Assembly: GCA_946811185.2 (NCBI GenBank)
Contig: OX328097.1
Span: forward strand, 57,379,063-57,443,062
Direction of reading: 5' to 3'
DNA length: 64,000 bases
Source of the DNA: Hippopus hippopus
Taxonomy: Eukaryota; Mollusca; Bivalvia; Cardiida; Cardiidae
Of the stretch, positions 8,397 through 21,500 are shown piece by piece. The notes below the pieces were generated by a model. The model searched no databases. It had not been told where the DNA came from and was given only the letters and a program-made list of their open reading frames with translations. The translations under genes and the position numbers were made by a program. Numbering within the stretch: position 1 is the stretch's first letter; every line of letters starts with the position of its first letter.

Positions 8397-11300
8397 CTAT
8401 GGATTTTTTAAGAATGGAATTAGATTATGTTTTATTTTCAGTCAAAGATTAAAAACATTCAGAGAGATCACTTAGTAAAATATTTTAAGCGCAGAAATCT
8501 GAACTCATCTATAGTTGTCCTCAAACAACACAAAATCATTGTGGGAAAAGGAGGGAATGCTGGTTACAAGTTTTTTTTTTATCCTGTTCCACCAATGTTT
8601 TAAAAAACTTTTCTTTGAGGTCAATTAATCATCGCACAGTTCAATAAAGGGTCAATATTGTTATATGTTCATTCTCCAGACAACTTTCTGCAATGTATCA
8701 GATCACATTTGCAAAAGCTGTGGCTACAGGATGAACTGTGTTACTGTTTTTTTTTTCTACTATGTTTTCACAGGTATTCTTGTACTAAACCGTGATTCAT
8801 TGTTTCAAGGGGTATTGCCTACTTCATTTAACCTGATTCTGACCTTTATGCTGAATATTAAGTAGGTATATAAATAGAACTCGGACTATTATTTGGGAAG
8901 TTAAAACAGGAAGGTACAGGTATGCAATTTAATTCACGCATACTGCACGGAATATTTCCCTGGCATTCAGGACAAAACCAAAGGCAGCCCCGTGTGATGC
9001 CGAGGGTAAAAATCGAATTTAGATTTTATGTAAATGATGTTGACCTGGGTCAGATTACATGAAGTAAGTAATAATGACTTAGAAATACCAATTTGTGTTT
9101 GCAGGGAGCTTGAAACCTTCAAAAAATTATGTTTCAGGACCTTGAAGAAGGCTTTTGAAAATATTGTTGGAAAATGTGAAAGTTCCGGTAACAAAAATTT
9201 TCTCCTTTCCAGACAAAGATTTCTTCCCTTACTTAAAATATATTCCATCCGTTGGGCCAAATTTCACCTTTTGTCACTTGATTTGTATGTCAACACAGAA
9301 ACTTTATTGACTGGTAAAGGGTTTAGAACTGTTGAACAAGTTACCTTGGGCAAAGGTGACCTTGGCCCTTTGCCGGACATTGGTAATGCAAGTTTCCATG
9401 TGTCTTTGACACCCATTTTGTTCAGCCCTTTGGTAAACAGGTCCCTAAATTTGTCATAGTTTGGTCTTTCTTCATACTTTAATTCCTTTACATCTCTTAA
9501 ATATGCAGTCATTTCCTCTGAAAGCCAGGCAAAATATTAAGCTATTGGAGCCAATGTTTTAACCCTTTACCAACAATCACTGACCCTGAGGAAAAAGTCT
9601 TTTAAGAACATTGTGGAAATAGGACAAAATGCTGGTGATCAGCATTTTCTCCTTTTTCCACAATGTTTTCTACCCCCTGAAACAAATCCAATAGTGTTCA
9701 CCACATTTAATTTGTTGTCTGAGATTTCTTTCAATTTTGGAAGAGTCTGAAATTTTGCCATCTGAAAGAGAGAATTAAATATCTGCATAAAAAAAAAAAG
9801 CTGTTGTTCTTCATTTTATTCAAAATTTAACTCACAAGAAAACTTACTTTAATTAATTGAAACAGTAAAGGAGTTGCATACCTAAAAATACCCTCGGCAC
9901 TCCGGCATTTTCGATATTAGGCCTAGCTGATGGTCAACTTAAATTACAGGATAAATGTAAAACTTTACTTGTCTGTACTCAAAGCAGCTATTTTGTAATG
10001 CAGGTATATATGCAGGAGTGAGTTTAAACTAGCATTTCAAAAACAGACTGACCTTAAACCTCCCTTGCTGACACAATCATGTCACAGCTATTAACATTAA
10101 AAGCTAGTTGAAATCGGGTTTTTTTTTCCAAATATGGTTTTCACTTGATATAACTCAAAGTTTTTGTGGAGAGGTATTTTTGTGTTTGTGAAATCAATTG
10201 TTTCGAATATGTGCTTTTAAAAATTGCTGAACTACCAATTTAAACCTTATAGTTGTGATTCTTGCAGATTATATTAACTTTAACAAAACAAAAATAGTGC
10301 AACAGTACACATACAAATACAACCGGAAGAAAATGTGAAGAAAGTAAACAGAGCTAAAAAGAATAAGAATACAAATTATCCCCAGAACCATAGATCAAAA
10401 ACCCACGATAAAAATTTTGATCACAACCACTATAGCGATCATAAGCCTTTAGGAGATAACTTCAATCCTGTGAAAAAGAGGAGAATTACATCACATTATG
10501 TAGGCAATATTGACCCATATGTTAGTGAAAATGACATCGCACAATATTTAACAGACAGTGGGGTGAGACTTACATTCATCAAAATGTTTAATGGAAAGTA
10601 CGGATGGGCCACAAAAGTAAATATCCTAAAAAATATATCACATATTGTTGAAAGCGATGATTTTTGGCCAGAAGAAATAATAGTGCGTAAATGGAAGGGA
10701 AATGTGAATGGGACAGAAACCATACCGACAAACGTTTTACAAAGAGTGGAAATAGGTACAGAAGCAGATATGCATACTCTCATAAAAACAAACACTATCG
10801 GGGCAATAATTATCTATCAGTTGATTACACACTAGATGATGTATTAGAGACTAATGACTTTGATAACAGACCTGGGAATCTATTCTGGAATGACCAAGAT
10901 GATTGGAATGATGGTGTCGAAGACTGGCCAAACAGTTGGCATCTGTACCTAAATCGTATTCATAATCATTTTTATCAAGATTCAGAATTACGATCACTAA
11001 AACAGATAGTTCCAAGTGTTTATCATATTGGTTCACTTTTCACTGTTTACATGAGTCTGTCAATCATGTGTTGGAACGTACGAGGCATTATGTCTTCAGC
11101 ATATGTGCTGTCTGAATTTCTAGATGAAAACAATGTTGACATTTGTGTCGTTACAGAATATAAACTAATGACTCACTCTCTACATTTTATGGACATAATA
11201 AATAAAAAGTATGCCTCCTTTTCCACAGCCGACACATCCTTGGACAGTCATGGCCCAGCGAGATGTAGAAAAGGAGGAGTGTCTATCCTTTTCAAGAAGA

Positions 11301-14300
11301 TGATAAGCCGGAAAATTTTTATGATAGAGACAGCACAATATGAACAAATTTTGGGTATAAAATTTATAATGCGATCGACCCCACCGCTTTTTATTATAGA
11401 CAGCTATATGCAAGCCGACAGTCACATTGACCCCTATCTAGAAAGCATGTCTTAAAGCTATTTGCAGTAACTGTGCTAAAAGTGGAGACGTGGTACTGCT
11501 CAGGGATTTTAATACCAAAGATTTTAACTCAAACACCCAGATCTTACCAAATTCGAGTGATAAAGATAACGCTTTCAACAAGTTTCTAAGATATTGCAGA
11601 CTTGTCTCCCTTTGCAAAAGCCCAAGTACGCAGCATATCGATTATACCTGTACTAAGAGTCATACTACAATCGATCATATTCTTGTTGAAAAGCCTTTTC
11701 TTGTTAAATGTACAAATGTTTTAACCTTACCGGAAAAGGATATTGTTACATCAGACCACCTACTTCTCTTAGTTAACATAGAATTATTCGAGCCACTCAA
11801 TTCATTTGATACTGAATCCATTCCGGAAAATACTGCTTGGAATAAATGTACGCAGTCTAATCTGCAAGCTTATGCAGTAATGCTAGAAAAAAGTCTAACC
11901 AATATTCAAAATCACAGAGACGTCACTCCCAATTGGCTGTCCAATTTCATTGTCAATACAATTAAAAAATCTGCAAAATTTAATCTAACAAAGAGTAGGT
12001 TTAATATACATACAAAACCATACTGGTCTGAAGAATTAAAATTAGTCCACAGGACATCGCGGGAAAAACGCAAAATTTGGATTAACTCTTTACCAAACGA
12101 CAAAATTTTAGATTGGTCCAAATTGAAAGCACTTGCAGACAACAAAATAAAAGTGACTAAAAATTTGAAATTTGTTTTGTAAAGGGTAGAAAACATTGTG
12201 GGAAAAGGAAAAAATGCTGGTTACCAGCATTTTTTCCTTTTCCCACAATGTTTTCAAAAGGCCTCTTTCTCAGGGTCGTTAATAATTTGGATCGTGTGGT
12301 AAAGAGTTAATGAAGGTAGACCTCGCGGTAATTCGCATGAATCATATTGTAATTACAAAGCGGCAAAAAATGAAATTTAGAAAATTGCACTGTTTTGCAT
12401 CAAAGATATTTGTTTGAAAAGCTCGATCAGAGTGCCCAAATCGATTCCAGGCTATTTTGGAGTCTTATAAAACGTCAGAAAAAGTCCCCTCCTGTCACAG
12501 ATGAAAATTTAAGATAGGGTGGGACAACATTTCAGTACAAAAACGTCTCAAACAGTTTTGCGAGGTACTTCTACGATATTTTCAACGAAACAAATAAAAG
12601 CTATAGTAACCATTTCGAGGCGAAAGTCAGTAAATCCTTCAAAAGATGCTGTCATTCACCAAATCCAACAAAACTATTTAAACTCAAACTTAAGTTTGAT
12701 GCCACAGAAATCTTGTTAGTGACGAAAGACACTGAAAGAGGTAAAAGTCTCACATGATAGCATCTCGAATGAACATATAATTTACCGAGGACAGATTATC
12801 ATAGAAGAGCTTGTCGTATTATTTAACAGTATACTAGACCATGAATGTATACTGGACGCTTGGCGTAGTAGCTATACATGCATTATCACAATACATAAAG
12901 GTGATGGTAAGCCAAAAAACTACCCAGCCAGCTACAGGCCAATATTGCTTATTCCAACATCTTGTAAAGTATTTGAAAAGCTCATCACAAACAGAATACA
13001 GTCATGCTCACTACTCAGTAGAGTCCGCTTTCCTTGTCCGCAACAGCAAGGCTTTCAAAAAGGCCTCAGTTGTATTACCACTGCCTTCTGTCCTCAGGAA
13101 ACATGTATGACATATTAGACCTCCATAGCAAAGTATTTGTCACCTTTCTTGATTTTAAGGCTGCGTTTGACAGAGTTGGCATAACGCATTATTGCTTAGG
13201 CTAAATAAACTCGGAATAGTATGGAGGATTACTTGGAACTCCTATATGCACCTTAAATGCTATGTCATCATAAACGGTCAAAAGTCAAGTCTGGTCCCGA
13301 TAAAAAGAGGTGTCCGACAAGGTGGGGTAGCCTCCACCCTATACTATCTAGTCTACATCGACAAATTACTTCGAGAACAAGAAAATTCAGACTCTAGTCT
13401 ACCTCTCTATTCTCAAATAAATGCAAATTGCGGTAATCCTGCCTTTGCCAACAACGTAGCCATTATATTGTTAACATCCGATCATCTCCAAGATGTACTT
13501 GATATTGTATATATAGGTATACCTACCTATTGTATATATAGGTATACCTACAATTGGAACCTAGATATAAACTGTAAAAAATCTACCGTCGTAGTTTTCA
13601 TTAATGACAAAAAAAGTTTTCTGCAACAGTTTATTTTGGGTGATTCTTATATACAGCAAAGCGATGCGACCGTCCATCTAGGCATTTGACAAGACTCGAA
13701 CTTTTCCCACTCAAATCGCACATCAGAGCACTGCCAAAAGACCAAGAATGCTTTCTACGCCATGGCTAATCTAGGTCTTAGGCCCGGTGTTTTGAACCCT
13801 TTAACATCTGTTAGACTATACATAACAGTCATTATCTCGATTTTACTATACGGATGTGAGAGTTATAGAACAATATGTCTAGGACTGACTCTGTTAAGCT
13901 TAGCCGGTTCTAGCATTTTATTACAAAGAAAATACAAGGATTTCATGTAGGAGCACGATCAGACATGGTAGAATCAATGCTAGATCTCAGTTGCATCACA
14001 GCCTTAGTAGATAAAAGGAAGCTCATGTTTTTGTTTAAGATTTTGAATCTTGACAACAGTTCGATTTGTAAGCAAATCTTTTTTAGAAAATTAGTTCACT
14101 ATTTGTATACCTCACTCAAATCTAAAAGTGGATTTATACCCAATATTTGTAGCCTCCTGATCAAATATAATGTGAACTTTCTGTTGAATAAGTATGTGAA
14201 CGATAAAGCATTTTTGCCACAAAAGCGTGTCTGGCGGCAATTTGTGCATAGATCTGTCAACTTTGTGGAAACTAATGAATTCCTTAACCGGTTGAAATCT

Positions 14301-15483
14301 GGAGTAACAATCTTCTTCTTCTTTTTTCCTTTTTTTTCTTTCACAAAATGACTTAATTTAGAAATAGAGATTATGTACAGTGTCTCCATCCTACAAGGAT
14401 GAATTAATTTTTGAATGATTTGTAACATGTTCTTATATTGTTTATTGTAATTTATTCAATTAATCTCCATTAAGAGGAATTAAAGTGAATGAATGAATGA
14501 ATGAATGAATGAGATTATATTAACTTTAACAAATCATGTAACATAATCAGCATCGATTTCCACAAAGTATCACGTGACTTTTAAGGAAAACAAATTGGTC
14601 CAATAATTGGATATACTGCAACTTTAAAATATTTAACAATACCTTCTACACATGCTACGGTAAGTGGCAGTTTCAATACCGTTAATATAAGCTGAATCAG
14701 CAACAGATACAGACTCACTCACTGAAGACTCTCCAAGGAAAGATTAAAAAAAAGTCTACAGAGTATCTCTTTCCCAACAAAATAGATACAACTTTTCTCT
14801 ATCTCTCCCTTCTTCCCTCCCCAATCTCTCTCTCTCTCTCTTCAAAAACCCTAAAACTTACCTGGAATACCTCCTTCGGGAAAACACCTTTTCATAAGGG
14901 ATGGTATATCATCCATTAATCTGAAGAAAAAAAAAAAACATCATATTTTGATTACTCTTATATTCAATATAAAATTGAAAATGTGCCTCTGCTGAATGGA
15001 GACCATTTGTACAAAAAATCATTATCATTTCAGCCATGAAAGCTGCATAAAACACAATTTTGACAAAATTTTTATCCTACTGAAGAAAGTTATACTTCTA
15101 GGAAAAAGTCATTAGGATGTGACTGTTTACTCATAGTTGTAGAAGAAATAAAAACACATACACACACACACACACACAGACACACACACACAAAACTGCC
15201 AGCGTAAGGATTCAAACCAATGACCGTCAAAATCATACACAAGCAACTCTACCACCTGACCTTTCCTAGCAATTTTTCACCAATGTTGTTAATGATTCCT
15301 GTTTTTAAGTAGTAACTGGTACCCTATAACAAATGGTTAAGAAATTTCACACATTTAAAAAAAAGAAACGAGTTGTTCCTCAGTTTTCTACATGTATTTC
15401 TGTCTTTATCCTACTTTCGGAGCTAATTTTGTAAGCAAATAAAAATTATCAGTTTTTGTTCAGATGTTCTAAAAAAAAAATTG

Positions 15484-15521
<38 letters not shown>

Positions 15522-18500
15522 ACTTGAAATCTGGTTGTATCCCACTTTCACATATTATAAACGCCAGCAGATTAGTTCCTTTCACCTTTAAACTGACCAT
15601 ATTTGTGAAAACACACATTTTTCCTTTTACAAAAATGATTTAACTCTTTACCAAAATACAAAATTTTGGACTTGTCAGAATTCAGAGCATTTGCAAATGA
15701 CAAAGTAAATGTGACTCAAAAATTTGATACTGTTTTTTGGAAGGGTAGAAAACAATTTGGGAAATGGAGAAAATGCTGGTAACTAGCATTTTCTCTTGTT
15801 CACGTAAGTTTTTCAAAAGCCTTTCTCGGGTCCAGAAGTTAGGATTGTGTGGTAAAGGGTTAAAAGGTATTCATAATTATCATATCAAACTTAAATTAAT
15901 TTCATTTATCCATTTTTCATCAAATATGTTTTCAAAGAAGTCTGCTCAAATTTGGAGTCAGGAGGTATTGTGGTGATTGAGATTTCTTTTATTTCAGCAT
16001 TTGTCACAATGTTTTCTAATGCTGTTTGCTGGGGAAAGAATCAAACTCTCAGACATGAAGTAAAGGGCCAAGCTTTAAATGCATCACTTGAGTCTTTTCA
16101 TACCATCTAGTTATCGACATTTTTAATTTCCCATTAACAGCTCATATGTTAATGCTTTCCCTTGGTTTTTACAAGTATCAGGCTGGGTTTCCGCCCAGTC
16201 TTCTTCAGGGACACTCCTGTTTGACTAGTGCTGCAAACAAGGATTCAGCCAAATTTCTGATTACAAATCAACTCCTGAGCACCAGAGGATCCAAACAGAA
16301 TTACGGAAACTTCAGGGACAATCTTGCAACAGAAGAATACCATTACTATTGATAACTATAGAATTGCTGTACCTAGAATCAACTATAAGAAATGAGATGT
16401 TACAGACCCTATTTTAGCATTCATGACATATGTGTTATCATTCAGTTTATCCTCCCAAGGTAGAGTACCACATAGCCATTGCAGCAGACAGTATCCAAGT
16501 ATCTCCATATCCCCTCTCCTTGATGGTGCTATGCAAAAGTAACAAAGAGATCGCAATCATAGAATCATGTAATTATTTACCCCTTTTCCAACCAATCATC
16601 AGTTTTCACAACCTTAACCCTTTACCACACAATCCCGAGTTTTAACGACCCTGTGAAAGAAGCCTTTTGAAAACATTGTGGGAAAAGGAGAAAATGTTGG
16701 TAACCTGCATTTTCTCCTTTTCCCACAATGTTTTCTTCCCTTCCTTAAACAAATTTCAATTTTTTAGTCACATTTATTTTGTTGTCTGCAAATGCTCTCA
16801 ATATGGACCAGTCTAAATTTTTGTCGTTTGGTAAAGAGTTAAACAAGAAGACTTTGAGAAGCCTTTTGCAAAAAGGAGAAAATGCTGGTAACCAGCATTT
16901 TCTCCTTTTTCCACATTACCTTACAAGCATTTTCTCCTTGATAGAAAAGTTCAAATCAACCTGCAGTCAGTGAAAGTACATGTAATGCAGTGTAATAATA
17001 TTTATCCTGTCACTTGCAATAATTTTGATTCTTTCACAGGGTGCTCTATTCTTTTCAAGTTATCTGTCAGTTGGTCAGGTTGCACAGGTATGCACCTGCA
17101 AACTGGTACTACTAAACACTTCAATAAGTGAATGAAATAGTTATCGGCAAAAACTCGCTAAATGTTAAATACCTGTAAATAGTTTGAATATGTGAACACA
17201 CTTTTTTTCTTTTTCTGTTATTTTAAACTAAAAACAGAGAAATATTGTCTTCTTTGCCACAATGTTTTTCTGCGGATACTGTAAAATTGGATATTATTGC
17301 GGGTCTAAAATTTCGTGAATTACAAAATACTGACCTTACATGTGTTTATATTTCCGCGAGAACTATTATCACTATCATTCACTTTAATCAAAGCCCATTT
17401 TTACTTCAATGAAATGTATTTAAATTTCAGTCTTAAATTGGCAGTATTAACCACTAGACTGGTTTCTGGTCGACTTTGATGAAAAAAGCACTTATTGATG
17501 TTGACAAGGGTCATTGTCAATCGCTTTCATATGATCCAGTGTCTAGGTAAAATAGATATCTTAGTCTAGCTTTAATTTACGCTGGCTGATACCTTTGCGG
17601 TTTTTATCAATACTTAAAAACCGCAAAGATTTCCATGACACGAAGATTTCCGGTTTTACAGTAAACATTATGTTTATGACGCAGGCAATATCATTCATGA
17701 TGTCATAATTGCAGCTGCATATCCAGAACACTTTCCACAATTTTTCATTTTTCTCATGGTGAAAAGGATGTTGGTATGTGCAGTATTTTGATCAAAATAT
17801 TCAATAGTTGGATATAAATTACAAAGAAATAGGGTAAATAGTGTAGATGGTTGGTGTCTTGAATTAGGAACATTTATCAAGCTCAGCTCCACAATTTTAT
17901 CCTATACCCCTTTGGCTGATAGAATAAAATTCCTACATGTTACCCAATAAACTGTCCCAATTTATGCCACAAACAATCCATTCTCTACATAGATTTCTTG
18001 AAATATTTGCACTTACCAAGAGACAACACAAACAGTCAGTCGTTAAAGAGTGCCAAGTGCACTAATTGGAAGCCAGTTGTGAAGACAGATGTCTTTAATG
18101 TAGAACATTTGATTGAGCTTTGCCATATGTGCAATGATTCCTGTGATGTCACTGCTTTGTGGGACTTGACTATGATTTTGCTGGGCTTTGCAGGGTTTTT
18201 ACGATTGTTGAGATGTTGTGATATAGAGTTCAAGTCTGACTCTATTGTTTTGCTGATCAAGAAAAGTAAAACAGATGTATATAACGCTGGGAAGTTCTAC
18301 TTGCAAAGGGTTCAACAAGTGCTTGTCCTGTAGATATGTTAAGTAGATACCGTAAGTGCTCTGCTTTATTGTTTAGGATCCAACTTGTACCCTTTTAAAC
18401 CAACATGCCAATCTGGTTCAAGATGTTTTCTTTTGAAACAGAATAAACTAGAGCTGTCACTGAATGTGACTTAATACCCCCGCCAGCGCTTTGACAGAAA

Positions 18501-21500
18501 CAGGCAATTATTTGTACACAGACGGACACTCGGATGGACACACGGATGGACAAACAGGCTGATTCCAGTATACCCCCGAAAACATTCGTTTTGCGGGTGT
18601 ATAAAAATTACACTCATTCTACAGAATGCACTGTCTCTCTGCTGAAATTAGTAGTTCCGCATTTGCATCTGGGCACTCATTCTCAGACCCAGTGGCATGA
18701 CTACCATAGGGAATTCTGATGGCGTTTCTGAAAGGTACCTTAAATGTCATGGTTGTTGAGAGACAGACATATGTAAGGATGGATACATAGATGATTCTCT
18801 AGAAAAGACGTTAACTGTAACTAAAAGTTGAATGTATAGTGAGCATATAATCTAAATAGTACCTCCATACTATCATTTTTAATGTTTAGGCGTCCTTGTC
18901 AGCCTATTGCAAATCGGTGTTTGCTTGTTTATGTGTCATGACGGTGTTCAGAATTCTCTGTGGTACATAGTATAGAGGAGAATGTTTGTCTTAACATTGG
19001 TAATGCACACATACATAGTGTGTATCTTCATGCGCACAAAGCGGCGGGATTTTCATATGTATTGGAGTGTATTTGTTTATTACCACATCAGACTTACAGG
19101 CAGCAAATTTTTGATGCCATTCGAAATGTTCATGGTTTTAAGGTATCATTTCAAGCTGATAAATGTTTAGCGGGCAAGCCTTGATTTCATATGGATAGTT
19201 GCAGATACACAGATCCCCTCACCGAGGGGTTTCACTACAAGTACAGTATCCTTAATAGGAAGTTTGATCCTGTTTTGTACTGAGTTTGTATGAGGTTAAG
19301 GTATATTCTTTTGTGTATGGGTTTTCTGTTCTGCCTCAATAAAGTGTCCCCCGTCTGGCTGTTGCATACAAAGTTGCCTGTAACTGACTCCAGTGTCTTT
19401 GCATTTAAGTAAAGCTCTAACTCATGTGAGCAATCAGAACTACTAATGCAATATCTTTCAACAGTTGACATTGAATGACAACTACAATGAGCTTGAAATA
19501 AAAACCATTTGTTATGACAGAGGTATCAGACACTAAGTTTTTAACACCACAATGAAGCAGACAAGGACAGGGCTATGACAATACCATGCTTTCTTTGAAA
19601 ATATCCAAGCTAACTTGTGTACACTGCAAGACATAAAAGGCATCTGCAGGTCACATGTTTAACTCTTTACAAACACAATCCCTAGTTTTAACAAACCTGA
19701 AGAAGATAAGTTTTGAAAACATTGTGGGAAAAGGAGAAAATGCTGGTAACCAGCATTTTCTCCTTTACCAAAAATGTTCTCTACCCTATCATAGACTTGA
19801 GTCATCATTTGAGGTACATTTCTTTGTCATCTACAAATGCCTTCAATTCAGTTGAGCCCAAAATTTTGTTGCTAGGTAAAGTGTTAAATAATCACATAAT
19901 TATAGCCTAGGGTTCAGAATATCATAGATATGTGAATCAAATAACTACATACTTATTCCTTTATGAGCATCTATTGATGTAAACTCTATAGTTCCATCAT
20001 GGGCTTTCCTTGGATCTTCTTTAAACTCTTTATGCTCCCCATCCACTTGGTATTTACTTGCTAGTCCATAATCTACCAGATATACCTTAGAATTACAAAA
20101 AGATACAATGGTAGCTCATTCCCATCAATGCCATCACTAACAATATTGCTGCACATGATTTTGGAAACCTTGTAAAAAACATGTTATCAACATGATTATA
20201 AGGTTCAGTGCATGTGAAAAACATCGGGTCAAAAAGGATATATTATTTGTTAATGTGTTTAGATTTCAAAAGAGGACTGTGGTTAGATGCAAAAAGTATC
20301 CAGATACCTGGATATAAGGTAGTACATGTAATGTTTTTTTTTTTTTCATAGTTAATATGACACATACATTTATCATCAAGATCGTTACTATTAGTGTTGA
20401 TTTCCTACCTATAGAGAAAAATCTTACCACATCTGTTTCAGGTTTTCCACTTTTAAAACCCAGTAAACAGTTGGAAGCTTTAATATCTGCATGAATGTAG
20501 CTGTTTTCATGGAGGTACTCCAAGGCATCTAGCTGTATAAATATAACTAGGGCCATTACTTATAAAACTTAATACTTGAAAAAGTTGTAAAAAAAAAAAA
20601 AAAAAAAAACATCTGAAATAAAAACTTTTGCTCAACAGGAAGAAAGAAAGGCTCATGCACTTCAGTCAGTCTGCAAAATGTAGTCAGTCTGTGAAATGTA
20701 GTAAATTACATTTATACAACTTTTTTAAATTCATGCCCAGCTGAGATCAGCATAAAAAGTTTCACAAACATGGTTAAAGGTTGATTTCAGTGTATTACAA
20801 CACAGACTCATGACAAAGTATGGTATTCATGTACTAAAAGATTGTAGTAACACCTAAATCTTAAAATGTGATGTATGAAATTGGGTCAATTTTCAGATAA
20901 TGTAAAATCAAGACCAAATTGTAAAGGTAATGTAATGCAATCTTGACCTGATACTGTCAAATACGCTGTGTAAATCTAATTGTAGCATTAAGATAAATCT
21001 GAAAGCTGGCAAAAATGTTTTATTTCAACAAATACAAATTTCAACAAATACATGAACTGAAAGAATACTTTGAATTAAGACAAGCCTTAGATTGGTTCCT
21101 ACACATGGCAAACTAACTCACCATCCTTAAAGCAAGTGCATAGACTGTCTGTTTAGAAAATTGTTTTCCATTATTTTCAAACAGTTTCTGCAAATCTGTG
21201 CCAAATCTTTGCATCACCATGAATCTGTAGTTTGTTCCTTTGTACTCATGTTGTCCACTAGCAATAAACTTGGGCACTCCCAAATACTTTAGCTTTCTGG
21301 CAGTTTTCCAACCATCAACTGTAGAAAGTAGGTCAATGCATGAAATGGTCATTTTCAGTATGGGGAAAAAAAGAAATGAGCCATGTTCTGTGAAAAGGGG
21401 GCTGAATACATCTCCGTGATCCATTATATCAAGCAAGGCATCACACTATGATGGATCCATGAAAACTATTTTGTCCAACAACCAACCAGATCATGAGGTA

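Larger units (their letters stand above)
10288..14511 (+). mobile_element. Non-LTR retrotransposon (LINE), copy A, inactive
   Basis: About 4.2 kb, lying antisense in the intron between VRK1 exons 9 and 10. It is flanked by a 22-bp target-site duplication (10266-10287 and 14512-14533, starting AGATTATATT and ending TAACAAA) and ends in a TGAA microsatellite rather than poly-A. It holds an ORF1-like reading frame, an APE-type endonuclease and a reverse transcriptase, all broken by frameshifts and substitutions. A TTAA mini-element sits inside it at 12082-12310. The tail and domain order suggest a CR1/L2/I-like clade, which I cannot resolve. Confidence 0.9.
1..15034. repeat. Long repeat unit, copy A (pairs with 46845-64000)
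   Basis: Base 1 matches base 46845 and base 15034 matches base 64000, with collinear, nearly identical sequence between them (about 97% by eye, judged on short stretches). Both ends are cut by what can be seen: copy A may begin before base 1, and copy B runs off the window. It holds VRK1 exons 9-11 and the VRK1 3' flank. Relative to copy B it has an extra 230-bp mini-element at 5971-6200, about 740 bp of LINE that B has lost (about 10597-11337) and two separate mini-elements that are fused in B. It lacks two large insertions found in B. Confidence 0.95.

Noticed and set aside
8020..8475. 151-codon + strand frame, and its copy at 54414-54869
   Set aside because: It is the complement of the VRK1 tail exon; its apparent hydrophobic Pro/Gly/Val pattern comes from the Lys-Pro-Thr repeats on the other strand.
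12841..13110. Alternative-frame reading of the LINE (89 codons), also at 60500-60778
   Set aside because: Out of frame with the reverse transcriptase motifs that are visible in the overlapping frame.
18960..19184. 74-codon frame with [14 protein letters not shown]
   Set aside because: Not recognisable as part of the nearby recombinase or of any family I know; length is within chance for this region.
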